Counted from the first letter of the stretch, positions 17,855 through 27,118 are shown. The stretch is DNA of 64,000 nucleotides from Dyadobacter fanqingshengii (GCF_023822005.2 NZ_CP098806.1:5454501-5518500), one strand, 5' to 3'. Numbers and translations are program-made. Notes: a model not told the origin generated them from the letters alone.

Positions 17855-18532
17855 TCACTTCTGCACCAGCGCCTCCATCATCCTTTCCGCCAAAAACTTA
17901 TTCCCTTCATCCGTCAAATGCACTCTATCCGAGGTTAGAACGCCTTTTTCCTTATTTTCAGGATTGTTTTGCAGCAGGTGATCCTGGAAAGATTTTCTCA
18001 GGTCGCAGAGTTGGAGGCTGTTGCGGGTTGCGATTTCGCGGATGAGTTTGGAATATTGGTTGAGGTCGCCGTCCTGTGGATTTGAAGCGTCATTTCTTTC
18101 GCCGATCACCGTTGGCGTGCATACGATCACGCGGATGTTTTGGGCTTTCATTTTTTTAATCAATGCTTCGTAGAATTTCACGTATTTATCAGGGTCAGTT
18201 CCTGTTCCTGAGGATGTTTTATGCCATACGTCGTTGATTCCCACATAAATGAAAACGACATCCGGCTTTTTGGAGAGCACGTCATCTTCCAGCCTTAAGT
18301 AAAGATCGTACACTTTATTTCCGCCAATTCCAGCTCCCATGAGCTCATACTGGCTCTCCTGGCCGTTTGATTTGAGCATTTCGCTCATTTTGGTAATATA
18401 ACCTGTCGGACCCACACCCGCCTGCGTGATGGAATCGCCGAAAAATATTACACGAAGCGGCTTATCCTGGCGCATGGCGATCAGGGGCAGAATGAAGATG
18501 GCAATCCGTAAAAATTTAAAAATGACCCGCAT
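17855..18532 (-). CDS. SGNH/GDSL-family hydrolase (secreted or membrane-anchored)
   Basis: A 225-residue esterase/lipase-type protein. An N-terminal hydrophobic segment (residues ~4-20) is a signal peptide or anchor. The blocks are visible: I, VIFFGDSITQ with nucleophile S34; II, GAGIGGNKV; III, VGINDVWH; and V, DRVHLTDEG with D202 and H205. SGNH enzymes deacylate lipids, sugars or polymers, and the substrate cannot be told here. It stands alone, with its 3' end in the shared bidirectional terminator. Confidence 0.88.
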   Translation of the reverse strand: MRVIFKFLRIAIFILPLIAMRQDKPLRVIFFGDSITQAGVGPTGYITKMSEMLKSNGQESQYELMGAGIGGNKVYDLYLRLEDDVLSKKPDVVFIYVGINDVWHKTSSGTGTDPDKYVKFYEALIKKMKAQNIRVIVCTPTVIGERNDASNPQDGDLNQYSKLIREIATRNSLQLCDLRKSFQDHLLQNNPENKEKGVLTSDRVHLTDEGNKFLAERMMEALVQK

Positions 18533-18606
18533 ATAAAATGAATAAAATGGTTTTTGGAAAAAAAGACTGGCTGGTTACAAAATTACCCTTAGTGGCTTTT
18601 GGATTC

Positions 18607-19500
18607 TTAATGCCTGATCAGCATCACACGCGCCGAATCCATGGGATAATGTAGCGTAAATGTATTTCCCGGAATCATTTCAGAAGCCAGATCCAGCGGC
18701 AATGTGAGCTGGCGGACCTTGTTTTCCACCAGGGCGCTTACCAAAAGTTGATCGGCTTGTATGACGCAGCTTAAAACTTCTCCAAAAATTACAAAATCAC
18801 CGGTTTGCGATTGGTCTTTCGCATAAACCTCCGTGGGTGTGCCCTGTCGTATGATTTTGCCGTTTTCAATAATGGCAACCTGGTCAGCCAGACGGAATAT
18901 TTCACCAATATCGTGCGTGACAATGATCATGGTAAAATGATGTTGCTGATGAAATTTCAACAACATATCCTGCAAATGATAGCGCATGTCATAGTCTAAC
19001 GCCGCAAAAGGCTCATCCAGCAACATTAAATCGGGTTTCCTTACCAGTGCCCGGGCCAGTGCAACGCGTTGCTGCTGACCGCCCGAAAGCTGGTTAGGCT
19101 TGCGGTTGGCAAGGTTGGAAAGTTCGGTGGCGGTAAGTAAGTCTTCGACAATGGAGCGGTCGCTACCTTTTGGTAAACCAAAAAGCAGGTTTTCTTCAAC
19201 CGTAAGATGTGGAAACAACGCGTAATCCTGGAAAACGAAACCAATGTTCCGTAGCTGTGGAACGACTGATTTTTGTTTTGAACTATCGAGCCAGAGTTCA
19301 TTTCCAAATACTATTTTGCCGGTTTCAGGAGTCAGTAATCCGGCGATATGTCTTAGTAATGTTGTTTTTCCTGCCCCCGAGGGTCCCGTAATGGCCAATA
19401 TCTGTTCTTTTGCAAGCGATAGGGCAATTTCCATCGGCATAACACCGTGGACAGTTTGCAAAGAATGCTTGATATGGACGTCAAGAAGGCTGTCGGACAC
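18607..19500 (-). CDS. modC: Molybdate ABC transporter ATP-binding protein
   Basis: About 297 residues if started at the GTG at 19500, which overlaps the modB stop by 20 bp and gives MSDSLLDVHIKHSLQ. The longer open frame to 19590 lies inside modB and encodes a non-homologous Cys-rich leader, so I reject it. Walker A (GPSGAGKTT), Q-loop (FVFQDYALFPHLTV), ABC signature (LSGGQQQRVALARALV), Walker B (LMLLDEPFAALD) and H-loop (IVTHD) are all present. The last ~70 residues could be a short regulatory MOP-like domain. ModC powers molybdate import through ModB. Confidence 0.93.
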   Translation of the reverse strand: MSDSLLDVHIKHSLQTVHGVMPMEIALSLAKEQILAITGPSGAGKTTLLRHIAGLLTPETGKIVFGNELWLDSSKQKSVVPQLRNIGFVFQDYALFPHLTVEENLLFGLPKGSDRSIVEDLLTATELSNLANRKPNQLSGGQQQRVALARALVRKPDLMLLDEPFAALDYDMRYHLQDMLLKFHQQHHFTMIIVTHDIGEIFRLADQVAIIENGKIIRQGTPTEVYAKDQSQTGDFVIFGEVLSCVIQADQLLVSALVENKVRQLTLPLDLASEMIPGNTFTLHYPMDSARVMLIRH

Positions 19501-20155
19501 GGAGCAGGCGGTTGTTAACAGAATATACCAACAGCAAAATAACGAATGTAATTGCAAAAAGCACCATGGCATAGTCGTTCGCCGCGCCATAATTCAGCGC
19601 TTCCACCTCATTGTAGATGGCCACAGAAGCAACTTTAGTAACACCCGGAATGTTGCCCCCGATCATGAGCACAACGCCAAATTCGCCAACTGTATGGGCG
19701 AATGTGATAACAAATGCGGTAAGGATCGCAGGTTTGCAGTTTGGTAAAAGCACTTTAAAGAATGTTTCCCATTCATTTTTACCCAATGTATAAGATGCTT
19801 CACGCAATGATGGGGGAAGCGATTGCAGGCCCGCGCGAATCGGATACACCATAAATGGCAAACTGTATAGCACAGAGGCGATTACCAATCCGGGAAAGCT
19901 AAAAACGAGCCGCAGACCAAAAACGCTTTCGATCCAGGCACCGAACCAGTAGGAGGGACTGAATGCCAAAAGCAGGTAAAATCCAATCACAGACGGCGGT
20001 AAAACAAGCGGCATTCCAATCAGCGATTCTACAATTCCCCGTCCTTTAAATTTTCCGAAAGCCAGCCAGTAAGCCAATGGCAATGCAAGCACAAGCAAGA
20101 TTACCGAGGTGATCGTTGCCAGTTTGAATGTAAGCCAGAGTGGTTCGGGGTTCAA
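19481..20155 (-). CDS. modB: Molybdate ABC transporter permease
   Basis: A 224-residue inner-membrane permease with five to six hydrophobic helices and the binding-protein-dependent transport signature (EASYTLGKNEWETFFKVLLP), where the EAA loop docks ModC. The motif VLPPSVIGFYLL near residue 52 is typical of ModB. It lies between modA (95 bp upstream) and modC (overlapping), in the usual modABC order. Confidence 0.93.
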   Translation of the reverse strand: MNPEPLWLTFKLATITSVILLVLALPLAYWLAFGKFKGRGIVESLIGMPLVLPPSVIGFYLLLAFSPSYWFGAWIESVFGLRLVFSFPGLVIASVLYSLPFMVYPIRAGLQSLPPSLREASYTLGKNEWETFFKVLLPNCKPAILTAFVITFAHTVGEFGVVLMIGGNIPGVTKVASVAIYNEVEALNYGAANDYAMVLFAITFVILLLVYSVNNRLLRVRQPS

Positions 20156-20167
20156 TGTTTAATTTTG

Positions 20168-20246
20168 AATGAGTGAATGCTGTTCCGCTGGACGATTGAA
20201 TGACCGGGTCGCCTCTGCGATGAATGAGCGAATGATTGAGTGAATG
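20168..20246. repeat. Short GAATGA-type direct repeats in the modA-modB gap
   Basis: The 95-bp gap between modA and modB contains several close copies of GAATGAGTGAATG (20168-20180, then variants at 20194-20201 and 20219-20246). This is a low-complexity repeat of unit GAATGA/GAGTGA. It may be slippage-prone or serve as an mRNA spacer. No function is evident. Confidence 0.55.
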
Positions 20247-20250
20247 TTAT

Positions 20251-21003
20251 CTATTTGTAGCCGTATTTTTGAAAAATGGCTTTTGCTTTTTGTGAGTACA
20301 AGAAATTATAAAACTGTTCGCTGGTTTCTTTTTTCGGGGAGTCTGCGCTGTGATTCAGCAGAATAGCGGCTTGTTCGATCGGTTTATAATCTGTTGAATC
20401 CAAAATAATGTAGTTGCCCTGATCCTTCATTTCGGGTGAAAGAACGATGGATAATGCGTTGAAACCGGCTTCAACATTGCCGGATGTAATGTATTGGGCA
20501 GTTTGTGCGATGCTTTCTCCGAAAACGAGTTTCTTTTCTATCTTTCCAAAAAGGTTTTTTGATTTTAAAACCTGAATGGCAGCTTCGCCATAAGGAGCGG
20601 TTTCCGGGTTAGGAATGGCAATTTTTTTGACTTTATCGTCAGTTAAAATGTCAATGTTCAGTTCGGCTTCTGGAATATTTTTCGACCATAAAACCACTGA
20701 GCCTAATGCGTAAACTTTTGGTTTTTCAGCCGAGCCGCCGTTTTTGAAGATCTCTTGCGGATATTTTGTGTCAGCCGAAACAAACACATCGAATGGTGCT
20801 CCTTCGCGGATCTGCGTGGTAAGCTTGCCTGAGGAGCCAACAACAATGTCAATTTCTTTGCCGGATTCTTTCTCAAACGCTGCCTTGATTTCCTTCATTA
20901 CATATTGCACATTGGCCGCTGTGGCCACAACAATTTTCTCCGAAGGTTTGGAACAACCTGCCAGAAACACCAAAAAAAACAGAAAAAAGAGATGAAAGTT
21001 CAT
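20251..21003 (-). CDS. modA: Molybdate-binding lipoprotein of the ABC transporter
   Basis: A 250-residue periplasmic substrate-binding protein with a short signal and lipobox (FLVFLAGC, Cys17), so it is probably anchored to the membrane. The start of the mature domain (KIVVATAANVQYVMKEIKAAFEKE) and the oxyanion-binding segments (VGSSGKLTTQI, GAPFDVFVSAD) match ModA. It is the first gene of modABC. ModA binds molybdate or tungstate. The molybdenum cofactor genes are not in this window. Confidence 0.93.
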   Translation of the reverse strand: MNFHLFFLFFLVFLAGCSKPSEKIVVATAANVQYVMKEIKAAFEKESGKEIDIVVGSSGKLTTQIREGAPFDVFVSADTKYPQEIFKNGGSAEKPKVYALGSVVLWSKNIPEAELNIDILTDDKVKKIAIPNPETAPYGEAAIQVLKSKNLFGKIEKKLVFGESIAQTAQYITSGNVEAGFNALSIVLSPEMKDQGNYIILDSTDYKPIEQAAILLNHSADSPKKETSEQFYNFLYSQKAKAIFQKYGYK

Positions 21004-21143
21004 GCTGCAATTTAATGGATAAAGCCCAAATGATCATTGCTTCCCATTGCGTTAAAAATCGTAAATTGCGCGCCATTTCGAGCGCAGGTTCGGAAATCAC
21101 GGTTGGAAAGCCAACATTTGAAAGTGTAATTAATAACAATGTA

Positions 21144-22301
21144 ATGATTATAGATACTGCCCAGCGCACCAAGCAAACTTCCGAATACTACTTTTCGGTG
21201 AAGCTTGCGGAGGTTCGCAAACTGATTGCAGAAGGCCACGATGTCATTAACCTGGGAATAGGGAATCCGGACATGACGCCTTCGTCTGAAACATTAACCA
21301 CATTGTCTGAAGCGGCTCAGAAGCCGCAAGCGCATGGTTATCAGCCTTATGTGGGAACGCCTGCATATCGGAATGCAATAGCAGATTTCTATGATCATAC
21401 TTATGGTGTTAAACTTGATCCCGCGACTGAAATATTACCATTAATCGGCTCAAAAGAGGGAATTACGCACATTTCTTTGACCTTTCTGGATCCGGGCGAT
21501 GAAGTGCTGGTCCCTGAACTGGGTTATCCTGCTTACCGTGCTGTTAGTCAAATGGTTGGAGCGGTTGTGAAGGAATATCCGTTGCGGGAAGATTTCGGCT
21601 GGCAGCCGGATTGGAATGCAATGGAAGCATTGGTAACGCCGAAAACCAAGATTATGTGGCTCAATTATCCGCATATGCCCACGGGAGCGCCTGCAACGCG
21701 TGAATTGTTTGAAGAAGCCGTAGCATTCGCCACAAAGCATAAAATCTTGCTTTGTCATGATAATCCATATAGTTTGATTTTGAATAAAAAAGCGCCGATC
21801 AGCTTGCTATCGATCGAAGGCGCAAAGGAGGTTGCCATTGAGCTCAATTCCATGAGCAAGTCGCATAATATGGCGGGTTGGCGAATGGGTTGGTTATCAG
21901 CGGCTAAGCCTTACATTAATGCGGTGCTGACGATCAAAAGCAATGTGGACTCGGGCATGTTCTGGGCCATGCAGGAAGCGGCAGTGGCGGCTTTGCATAA
22001 TTCTGATGACTGGCATCATGAACGCAATGCTGTTTATCAAGGCCGTTTGGAGGCGGCTGAGGCCATTTTGGAGACAATTGGTTGCACGTGGGACCGTAAG
22101 CAGGAAGGGATGTTCCTATGGGGCAAATTGCCGGATTCTGTGGAGTCGGCTGAATCACTGGTGAACAGCCTTTTGGTTGAAAAACATGTTTTCATAGCAC
22201 CCGGCTTTATTTTTGGGCCAAAAGGGCAGCGTTATATCCGTTTATCGCTTTGCATGCCCAAAGAGCGTATTTGGGAAGCGGTGCAACGGATCAACTCGTA
22301 A
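21144..22301 (+). CDS. Class I/II PLP-dependent aminotransferase (probably aromatic amino acid)
   Basis: About 385 residues from the ATG at 21144 (MIIDTAQRTKQTSEYYFS). The frame stays open upstream to 21015, but that part does not resemble family N-termini. Fold-type I motifs are GIGNPDMTPS, the substrate-side YPAYRAV, and the PLP lysine in SMSKSHNMAGWRMGW. It is 33 bp ahead of prephenate dehydrogenase, so it most likely transaminates 4-hydroxyphenylpyruvate or phenylpyruvate in tyrosine/phenylalanine synthesis. By sequence alone it could also be an LL-diaminopimelate- or alanine-type enzyme. Divergent from modA. Confidence 0.9.
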   Translation: MIIDTAQRTKQTSEYYFSVKLAEVRKLIAEGHDVINLGIGNPDMTPSSETLTTLSEAAQKPQAHGYQPYVGTPAYRNAIADFYDHTYGVKLDPATEILPLIGSKEGITHISLTFLDPGDEVLVPELGYPAYRAVSQMVGAVVKEYPLREDFGWQPDWNAMEALVTPKTKIMWLNYPHMPTGAPATRELFEEAVAFATKHKILLCHDNPYSLILNKKAPISLLSIEGAKEVAIELNSMSKSHNMAGWRMGWLSAAKPYINAVLTIKSNVDSGMFWAMQEAAVAALHNSDDWHHERNAVYQGRLEAAEAILETIGCTWDRKQEGMFLWGKLPDSVESAESLVNSLLVEKHVFIAPGFIFGPKGQRYIRLSLCMPKERIWEAVQRINS

Positions 22302-22334
22302 GCGACTCGTTTTTTATTTAGAAAAATATTGAAA

Positions 22335-23192
22335 ATGATACTTAGTATAATAGGGGTGGGCTTATTGGGCGGTTCTTTCGCATTGAGCCTGCGCGAAAAA
22401 TACCCGAATGTAAAGTTTGTAGGCGTTGATAATTCTTTGGTAAATCAAAAAATTGCATTGGCCAAAGGGATTGTTGATGAGATCGTTACGATTGAGGAAG
22501 CGCTTCAAATTTCTGAATTGAATGTGCTGGCTACGCCCGTGGATGCCATTAACAAGCTGTTGCCGTATATGCTCGATCATTTGCCAGAAGGCCGGACAAT
22601 TATGGATCTGGGCTCGACAAAAGAGGCAATTTGCCAAATTGCCGACGCCCATGCAAAACGTGCACAATTTGTTGCCGTGCATCCCATGGCGGGAACGGAA
22701 AATTCCGGCCCGGGCGCTGCATTTAAGGAGTTGCTGACCGATAAATACGTCATTATCTGCGATAAGCATAAAAGCAATCCCGAATCACTGGGCCTGGTTG
22801 AAACTTTCCTGCGCGATGTCGGCATGAAAATCTACTATATGCAACCGACCGAACATGATTTGCACCTGGCTTATGTGTCACATTTGAGCCATATCAGCTC
22901 TTTTGCACTTGGTTTGACGGTTTTGGACAAAGAGAAGGATGAAAAGGCGATTTTTGCAATGGCCAGCACCGGGTTTTCTTCAACGGTCAGGCTCGCTAAA
23001 AGTTCACCGCAAATGTGGGCGCCCATTTTTGATCAGAATAAAACCAATGTGTCAAAAGCATTGGGAGACTACATTGAACTGCTGAAAAAGTTCAAGGATG
23101 CCATTGACCAGCACGATCTGGAAACAAGTCTGAACTTCATGAATAGGGCAAATGATATCCGACGTGTCTTGGCAGGAATTGAGAAAAAATAG
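22335..23192 (+). CDS. tyrA: Prephenate dehydrogenase
   Basis: About 285 residues. The NAD(P)-binding loop is at the N-terminus (IIGVGLLGGSFALSL), followed by DLGSTKEAI, the HPMAGTENSGP motif near residue 118 and HLSHISSFAL, all typical of TyrA. It oxidatively decarboxylates prephenate to 4-hydroxyphenylpyruvate. A TTG at 22329 would add two residues; I use the ATG. No ACT domain follows the catalytic part, so feedback control is not visible. Second gene of an operon with the aminotransferase; a terminator follows. Confidence 0.93.
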   Translation: MILSIIGVGLLGGSFALSLREKYPNVKFVGVDNSLVNQKIALAKGIVDEIVTIEEALQISELNVLATPVDAINKLLPYMLDHLPEGRTIMDLGSTKEAICQIADAHAKRAQFVAVHPMAGTENSGPGAAFKELLTDKYVIICDKHKSNPESLGLVETFLRDVGMKIYYMQPTEHDLHLAYVSHLSHISSFALGLTVLDKEKDEKAIFAMASTGFSSTVRLAKSSPQMWAPIFDQNKTNVSKALGDYIELLKKFKDAIDQHDLETSLNFMNRANDIRRVLAGIEKK

Positions 23193-23220
23193 AAAATAAT
23201 TCAATTTTAATTGATTGCAA

Positions 23221-23246
23221 GACAGCCTGTTACGGGCTGTTTTTTA
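23221..23246 (+). terminator. Terminator after tyrA
   Basis: The hairpin ACAGCC-TGTTACG-GGCTGT is followed by TTTTTTATTTTTT, 29 bp after the tyrA stop. Confidence 0.85.
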
Positions 23247-23358
23247 TTTTTTAGGAACCATTAACACAAACCGGGCTGTTAAACATGCACCCTTCAAGGG
23301 TTTAATTTACCTCCTCTCTCAATCGATAATATTAGATTTTTCAATAAAACGATTAGAA

Positions 23359-24135
23359 ATGACAAAAGCTCAGGCAGTATTAGTAGCAGTAATGATTGCG
23401 CTTAGCGTTTCCTTCGGGTTTCAAAAATTTGACTCTTTATCCGATCCTTCAACTTCCAATTTAATCAAAAGTAAGGTTGATTCCACTGCCAGACCGCAAT
23501 GGGCAAGTCTCTATGACTCGCTTGGCCTGAAAAAGCAGGGGCTGTCAGAGGCCGCATTTTATTATGCGTGGTATGGCTTCCAGAAAATGAATTTGGCTAA
23601 CCCTATTCTTGCCATTGCCGATTTCAGCCAGTCTTCGCGTAATAAAAGACTATATGTGATTGATTTGATAAAAAGGAAGGTCTTATTAAATACTTACGTT
23701 GCACACGGTAAAAATTCCGGGCAGGAGTTTGCGGAGCATTTTTCAAATGATAATTCTTCTTTCCAATCCAGTTTGGGCTTCTACAAGACATTAGGAACTT
23801 ACAATGGGAAACATGGCTTGTCGCTGCGGTTAGAGGGCCTGGAAAAAGGCATTAACGACCGCGCTTTGGAAAGGGCGATCGTTATGCATGGTGCAGATTA
23901 TGTGAGCGAGTCTTTTATCAAAAGTACAGGCCGGTTAGGACGCAGCCTTGGATGTCCCGCAGTTTCTATTTTGGATTCAAAAAAATTGATCAGCATGCTG
24001 TGTAACGGCGCCGGGTTATTCATTTACTCAGCCGACCAGAAGTATGTGAAGGCCTCGCCACTATTGTCGGGTCTGCCACTTAATGAGCTGGATCAGACTT
24101 TGGGAGATCCCTTTTTGTATACATCTTCAAAGTAA
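23359..24135 (+). CDS. Murein L,D-transpeptidase catalytic-domain protein (YkuD_2 type)
   Basis: 258 residues from the ATG at 23359. An upstream in-frame start at 23215 would run through the tyrA terminator and is rejected. An N-terminal hydrophobic signal is followed by the catalytic domain: VIDLIKRKVLLNTYVAHGKNSG, then MHGADYVSE and the Cys motif GRSLGCPAVS. This subgroup often carries this His-Gly...Gly-Cys-Pro layout and acts on peptidoglycan in the periplasm. Its last 43 bp overlap the 3' end of a convergent gene for a second YkuD-type protein. Confidence 0.85.
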   Translation: MTKAQAVLVAVMIALSVSFGFQKFDSLSDPSTSNLIKSKVDSTARPQWASLYDSLGLKKQGLSEAAFYYAWYGFQKMNLANPILAIADFSQSSRNKRLYVIDLIKRKVLLNTYVAHGKNSGQEFAEHFSNDNSSFQSSLGFYKTLGTYNGKHGLSLRLEGLEKGINDRALERAIVMHGADYVSESFIKSTGRLGRSLGCPAVSILDSKKLISMLCNGAGLFIYSADQKYVKASPLLSGLPLNELDQTLGDPFLYTSSK

Positions 24136-25289
24136 AGCAAATCCCCTTTCTCATTACAATCGGCACCCAGATAAAGCAGGAATACAGGAATTCTTGCTTT
24201 TAGTTTATGCCATTTCGGCGGTGTGGAAACGGTGTCCGGTTCTGTCATAAAATCATTGTCAAGCAACTTAGTGCCAGCCATATAATTCGCCAGGTCAGTA
24301 GGTTGTTGCACGCGCACACAACCGTGACTTCTCCACCTCGAATTGCTTTTGAACAGATATCTGGCATTGGTATCATGCAGATATATGGCCAACGGATTTT
24401 TAATCTCAACTTTCAGCAAACCAAGCGAATTATCCTCACCTGTATCCTGACGGAACCGATAAGGGAATTTTTCTGCCGTAAGCTCCTCCCAATCAATCTC
24501 TTCGGGATTTACAGCCTGGCCTTTGTTATCAATGATCTGAATTCTGTTTCTTGATAAATATTCAGGATCACTCGCTGCCTTGGGGAACATTTCTTTGATC
24601 GCAATGCTTTTAGGCACGTTCCAGTAGGGGTGCGTTACAATGCTCGTTGCGTACGTGTCCATGGTCGGCGTTTGCGTATCACTTTTTCCAACCACTGTGC
24701 GCATGCTTAGCACGTTCTTTCCCGCCGAGTCCATGGCGGTGAGATATGCGCCGCGAATGTTCACCATCACAAACCGCGGGGCGCCCTTGGATTGTCTTTT
24801 AATCCATCGGTAAGCATTCAACGTTTCGGCGACCACAGCCGCGCTGTCAGGCTTATTTTCCTTTATCAACCTGGAATAATGCACTTTAAGGTTATTATAA
24901 ATAGGGAAAACAGGCTCCAATTTTTCCATCACCTTCTCAACTGATTCGCCCTTCACGAGTGCTTCGGCAGCTTCGCGAAGCATTAATGTGTCCGCTTTAA
25001 TGCTCTTTTCGGTATAGCGCAATGCCGGTTTGTGACCAAATCCAGCTTCTTCCAGCAATGCAAAAACCGGCGCTTTTTCACCCGTTGCAGCAAACTTTTC
25101 AACATTAATACCAATGTTTTTACTGAATTCCAGGAGCTTTTTGTAATGTCGCTCGGAGCTCAAATGGCTTTCCAATTCCTCCCGGGACATTTCCTGAGGA
25201 TTTTTTTTACAAGATTGAAGAATGGCAAGCGTAAACAGAATGACGAGAGGGATGTATCGGGTGCGGCCCAGGCCTGAAAGCATTTGCAT
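24093..25289 (-). CDS. L,D-transpeptidase (YkuD/ErfK type) lipoprotein
   Basis: A 398-residue protein with a signal peptide and likely lipobox (LAILQSC, Cys ~27). Residues ~30-160 are helical and resemble the scaffold ahead of YcbB-like catalytic domains. The YkuD domain (~175-340) contains VVGKSDTQTPTM, HPYWNVPKSI and the active-site motif SHGCVRVQ. These enzymes form 3-3 cross-links in murein or attach proteins to it. The coding region overlaps the convergent YkuD_2 gene by 43 bp. Confidence 0.9.
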   Translation of the reverse strand: MQMLSGLGRTRYIPLVILFTLAILQSCKKNPQEMSREELESHLSSERHYKKLLEFSKNIGINVEKFAATGEKAPVFALLEEAGFGHKPALRYTEKSIKADTLMLREAAEALVKGESVEKVMEKLEPVFPIYNNLKVHYSRLIKENKPDSAAVVAETLNAYRWIKRQSKGAPRFVMVNIRGAYLTAMDSAGKNVLSMRTVVGKSDTQTPTMDTYATSIVTHPYWNVPKSIAIKEMFPKAASDPEYLSRNRIQIIDNKGQAVNPEEIDWEELTAEKFPYRFRQDTGEDNSLGLLKVEIKNPLAIYLHDTNARYLFKSNSRWRSHGCVRVQQPTDLANYMAGTKLLDNDFMTEPDTVSTPPKWHKLKARIPVFLLYLGADCNEKGDLLYFEDVYKKGSPKV

Positions 25290-25481
25290 TGTGTTGTATT
25301 TAAGTTAAAGTAACGTATACAATTGCCATGCTAAGAATTAGCAACACTGCGAACTATAAAAAGTCCAATGATTTAAGGATTTTGGTAGTGTTTTTCTGTG
25401 CTGAGTCGCATTGAGGATTTTAGATTTGGGGAAATTTAGTAACAACGAGCGGTGACTTATTGGACGCAGAATTAAATAAAT

Positions 25482-25509
25482 AAAAAAGGTCAAGCAATTA
25501 GCCTGACCT
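25482..25509 (-). terminator. Terminator of the tRNA-Arg gene
   Basis: On the minus strand AGGTCAGGC-TAATT-GCTTGACCT forms a 9-bp stem with one G-T pair, followed by six T. It lies directly 3' of the tRNA. Confidence 0.88.
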
Positions 25510-25512
25510 CAG

Positions 25513-25584
25513 TGACCGCGACGGGAATCGAACCCATATCTAGAGTTTAGGAAACTCCTATTCTATCCGTTGAACTACGCAGTC
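25513..25584 (-). tRNA. tRNA-Arg (anticodon CCT)
   Basis: The minus strand folds as a 72-nt cloverleaf. The acceptor is GACTGCG/CGCGGTC, the D arm GTTC/GAAT, the anticodon stem GGAGT/ACTCT with loop TTCCTAA (anticodon CCT, reading AGG), and the T arm ATGGG-TTCGATT-CCCGT, with discriminator A. CCA is not encoded. The gene lies between the L,D-transpeptidase and hflX genes with its own terminator. Confidence 0.93.
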
Positions 25585-25630
25585 GAATTGGGGTGCAAAA
25601 CTGGCAAAAAATCATTTGAATTACAAATGA

Positions 25631-26866
25631 TTATTCCTCCGCCTGAACTGCAGTGTATCCCAAATCGAGCCAGTTCGGATAAATCGAGAAGTGTTTTTCC
25701 TTTACCATTGAAAATAATGTGTTTCTCAACTCTTCGATATTTTCCTTCTTTTCAGCAGAAATGAACACAACACGATCCCCTTTGTCAGCGATGTAGCTCT
25801 TTCTCAGCTGATCCAAAACGCTTTCCGTTTGTTCAATTTCCTGACCCTCATCATTATCCGCATTGAATGTTGGATTGTAAAGGTCAATTTTATTGAAAAC
25901 GAGAATGGTTGGTTTATTGGCAGCGCCGATATCTTCCAACGTCTTGTTAACCACATCCAAATGCTCCTCAAATGAAGGGTGCGAAATATCCACTACATGC
26001 AGTAAAATATCTGCTTCCCTCACTTCATCCAAAGTCGATTTAAATGACTCAATAAGCAGCGTAGGCAATTTGCGAATGAAACCGACCGTGTCCGTTAGCA
26101 AAAACGGAATGTTCTCCATATTCACCTTTCTTACCGTTGAATCAACGGTTGCAAACAGCTTATTTTCAGCAAAAACCTCTGCTTTGGAAAGCCCGCGCAT
26201 TAATGTTGATTTCCCAACATTGGTATAACCTACAATGGCAACACGAACCAGCCGGTCTCTTTCCTTACGCCTCGTAGTGCTCTGACGATCAATCTTTTCC
26301 AGTTTCTCCTTTAAGAAAGCAATCCGATCTTTTACAAGACGCTTATCCGTTTCCAATTCCGTTTCACCAGGCCCGCGCATACCCACACCAACGCCTGACT
26401 GGCGACTTAAGTGAGTCCACATACGCGTCAATCTCGGATACATATATTGATATTGCGCAAGTTCGACCTGTAATTTCGACTGGGCAGTCTGCGCCCGCAT
26501 CGCAAAAATATCCAGGATCAGCAAGCTCCTGTCAATCACTTTAATGTCTTTGAAAACAGCTTCCAAGTTTCGCACTTGCGATGGTGTCAGGTCATCATCG
26601 TAAAGGATCATGTCCACCGGATTGGCAGTCACATAGATCAAAATTTCTTCCAGCTTACCTTTTCCCGTGTAAGTGCGGATATCAGCTCTTTCCAGATTTT
26701 GTGTAAAGGTTTTAACCGTCTCAACGCCTAGTGTAGTTGCCAGAAAAGCAAGCTCTTCCAGATATTCCTTTGTTTTTTCAGCTGGTTGTTTTTGGGTACT
26801 AACAGCCACAAGCACAGCAGTTTCCTGCTTTTCGGCTGTTGAGTATAACTTCTTTTTATCAATCAT
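25631..26866 (-). CDS. hflX: GTPase HflX
   Basis: A 411-residue ribosome-associated GTPase. The N-terminal HflX domain (to ~190) includes YDDDLTPSQVRNLE and the family signature GPGETELETDKR, followed by a coiled-coil linker. The G domain has G1 GYTNVGKST (~215), G3 DTVGFIRKLP and G4 FNKIDLY. HflX splits stalled or heat-inactivated 70S ribosomes. Length is normal. Monocistronic. Confidence 0.95.
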   Translation of the reverse strand: MIDKKKLYSTAEKQETAVLVAVSTQKQPAEKTKEYLEELAFLATTLGVETVKTFTQNLERADIRTYTGKGKLEEILIYVTANPVDMILYDDDLTPSQVRNLEAVFKDIKVIDRSLLILDIFAMRAQTAQSKLQVELAQYQYMYPRLTRMWTHLSRQSGVGVGMRGPGETELETDKRLVKDRIAFLKEKLEKIDRQSTTRRKERDRLVRVAIVGYTNVGKSTLMRGLSKAEVFAENKLFATVDSTVRKVNMENIPFLLTDTVGFIRKLPTLLIESFKSTLDEVREADILLHVVDISHPSFEEHLDVVNKTLEDIGAANKPTILVFNKIDLYNPTFNADNDEGQEIEQTESVLDQLRKSYIADKGDRVVFISAEKKENIEELRNTLFSMVKEKHFSIYPNWLDLGYTAVQAEE

Positions 26867-27024
26867 GCACAGTTGTTTAATTGTATTTTCTTTCTCCCGG
26901 ATGCTTCAACTATTTTTATAAAATTCGCAGGAAAGAGTAGAGAGGCAACGGTTTAGCGCAAGCAAAAGTTCACCCCGCCCGGGCCGTGAAATTACACTTA
27001 CATCTGAATTAATCCATTATTTTG

Positions 27025-27057
27025 TTTGAATAATAGAAAAACACTTTTGTATATTTG
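27025..27057 (+). promoter_or_regulatory. Probable promoter of the MATE exporter gene
   Basis: TTTG at 27025-27028 and TATATTTG at 27050-27057 with a 21-bp spacer fit the Bacteroidota -33/-7 consensus. If used, the mRNA leader is about 200 nt and includes the tandem repeat at 27129-27189. Confidence 0.55.
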
Positions 27058-27118
27058 CCCAAATTCTTCGAAATATGTTGGTGATCATCCCCGGTTTACA
27101 ATAACCACAATTCTTTTC

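Noticed and set aside
19501..19590. Upstream extension of modC
   Set aside because: Lies wholly inside modB and encodes a Cys-rich leader unlike ModC. GTG at 19500 gives the normal N-terminus.
21015..21143. Upstream extension of the aminotransferase
   Set aside because: The extra 43 residues do not fit the family; the ATG at 21144 does.
23215..23358. Upstream extension of the YkuD_2 gene
   Set aside because: It would run through the tyrA terminator and precede a perfect signal-peptide start at 23359.
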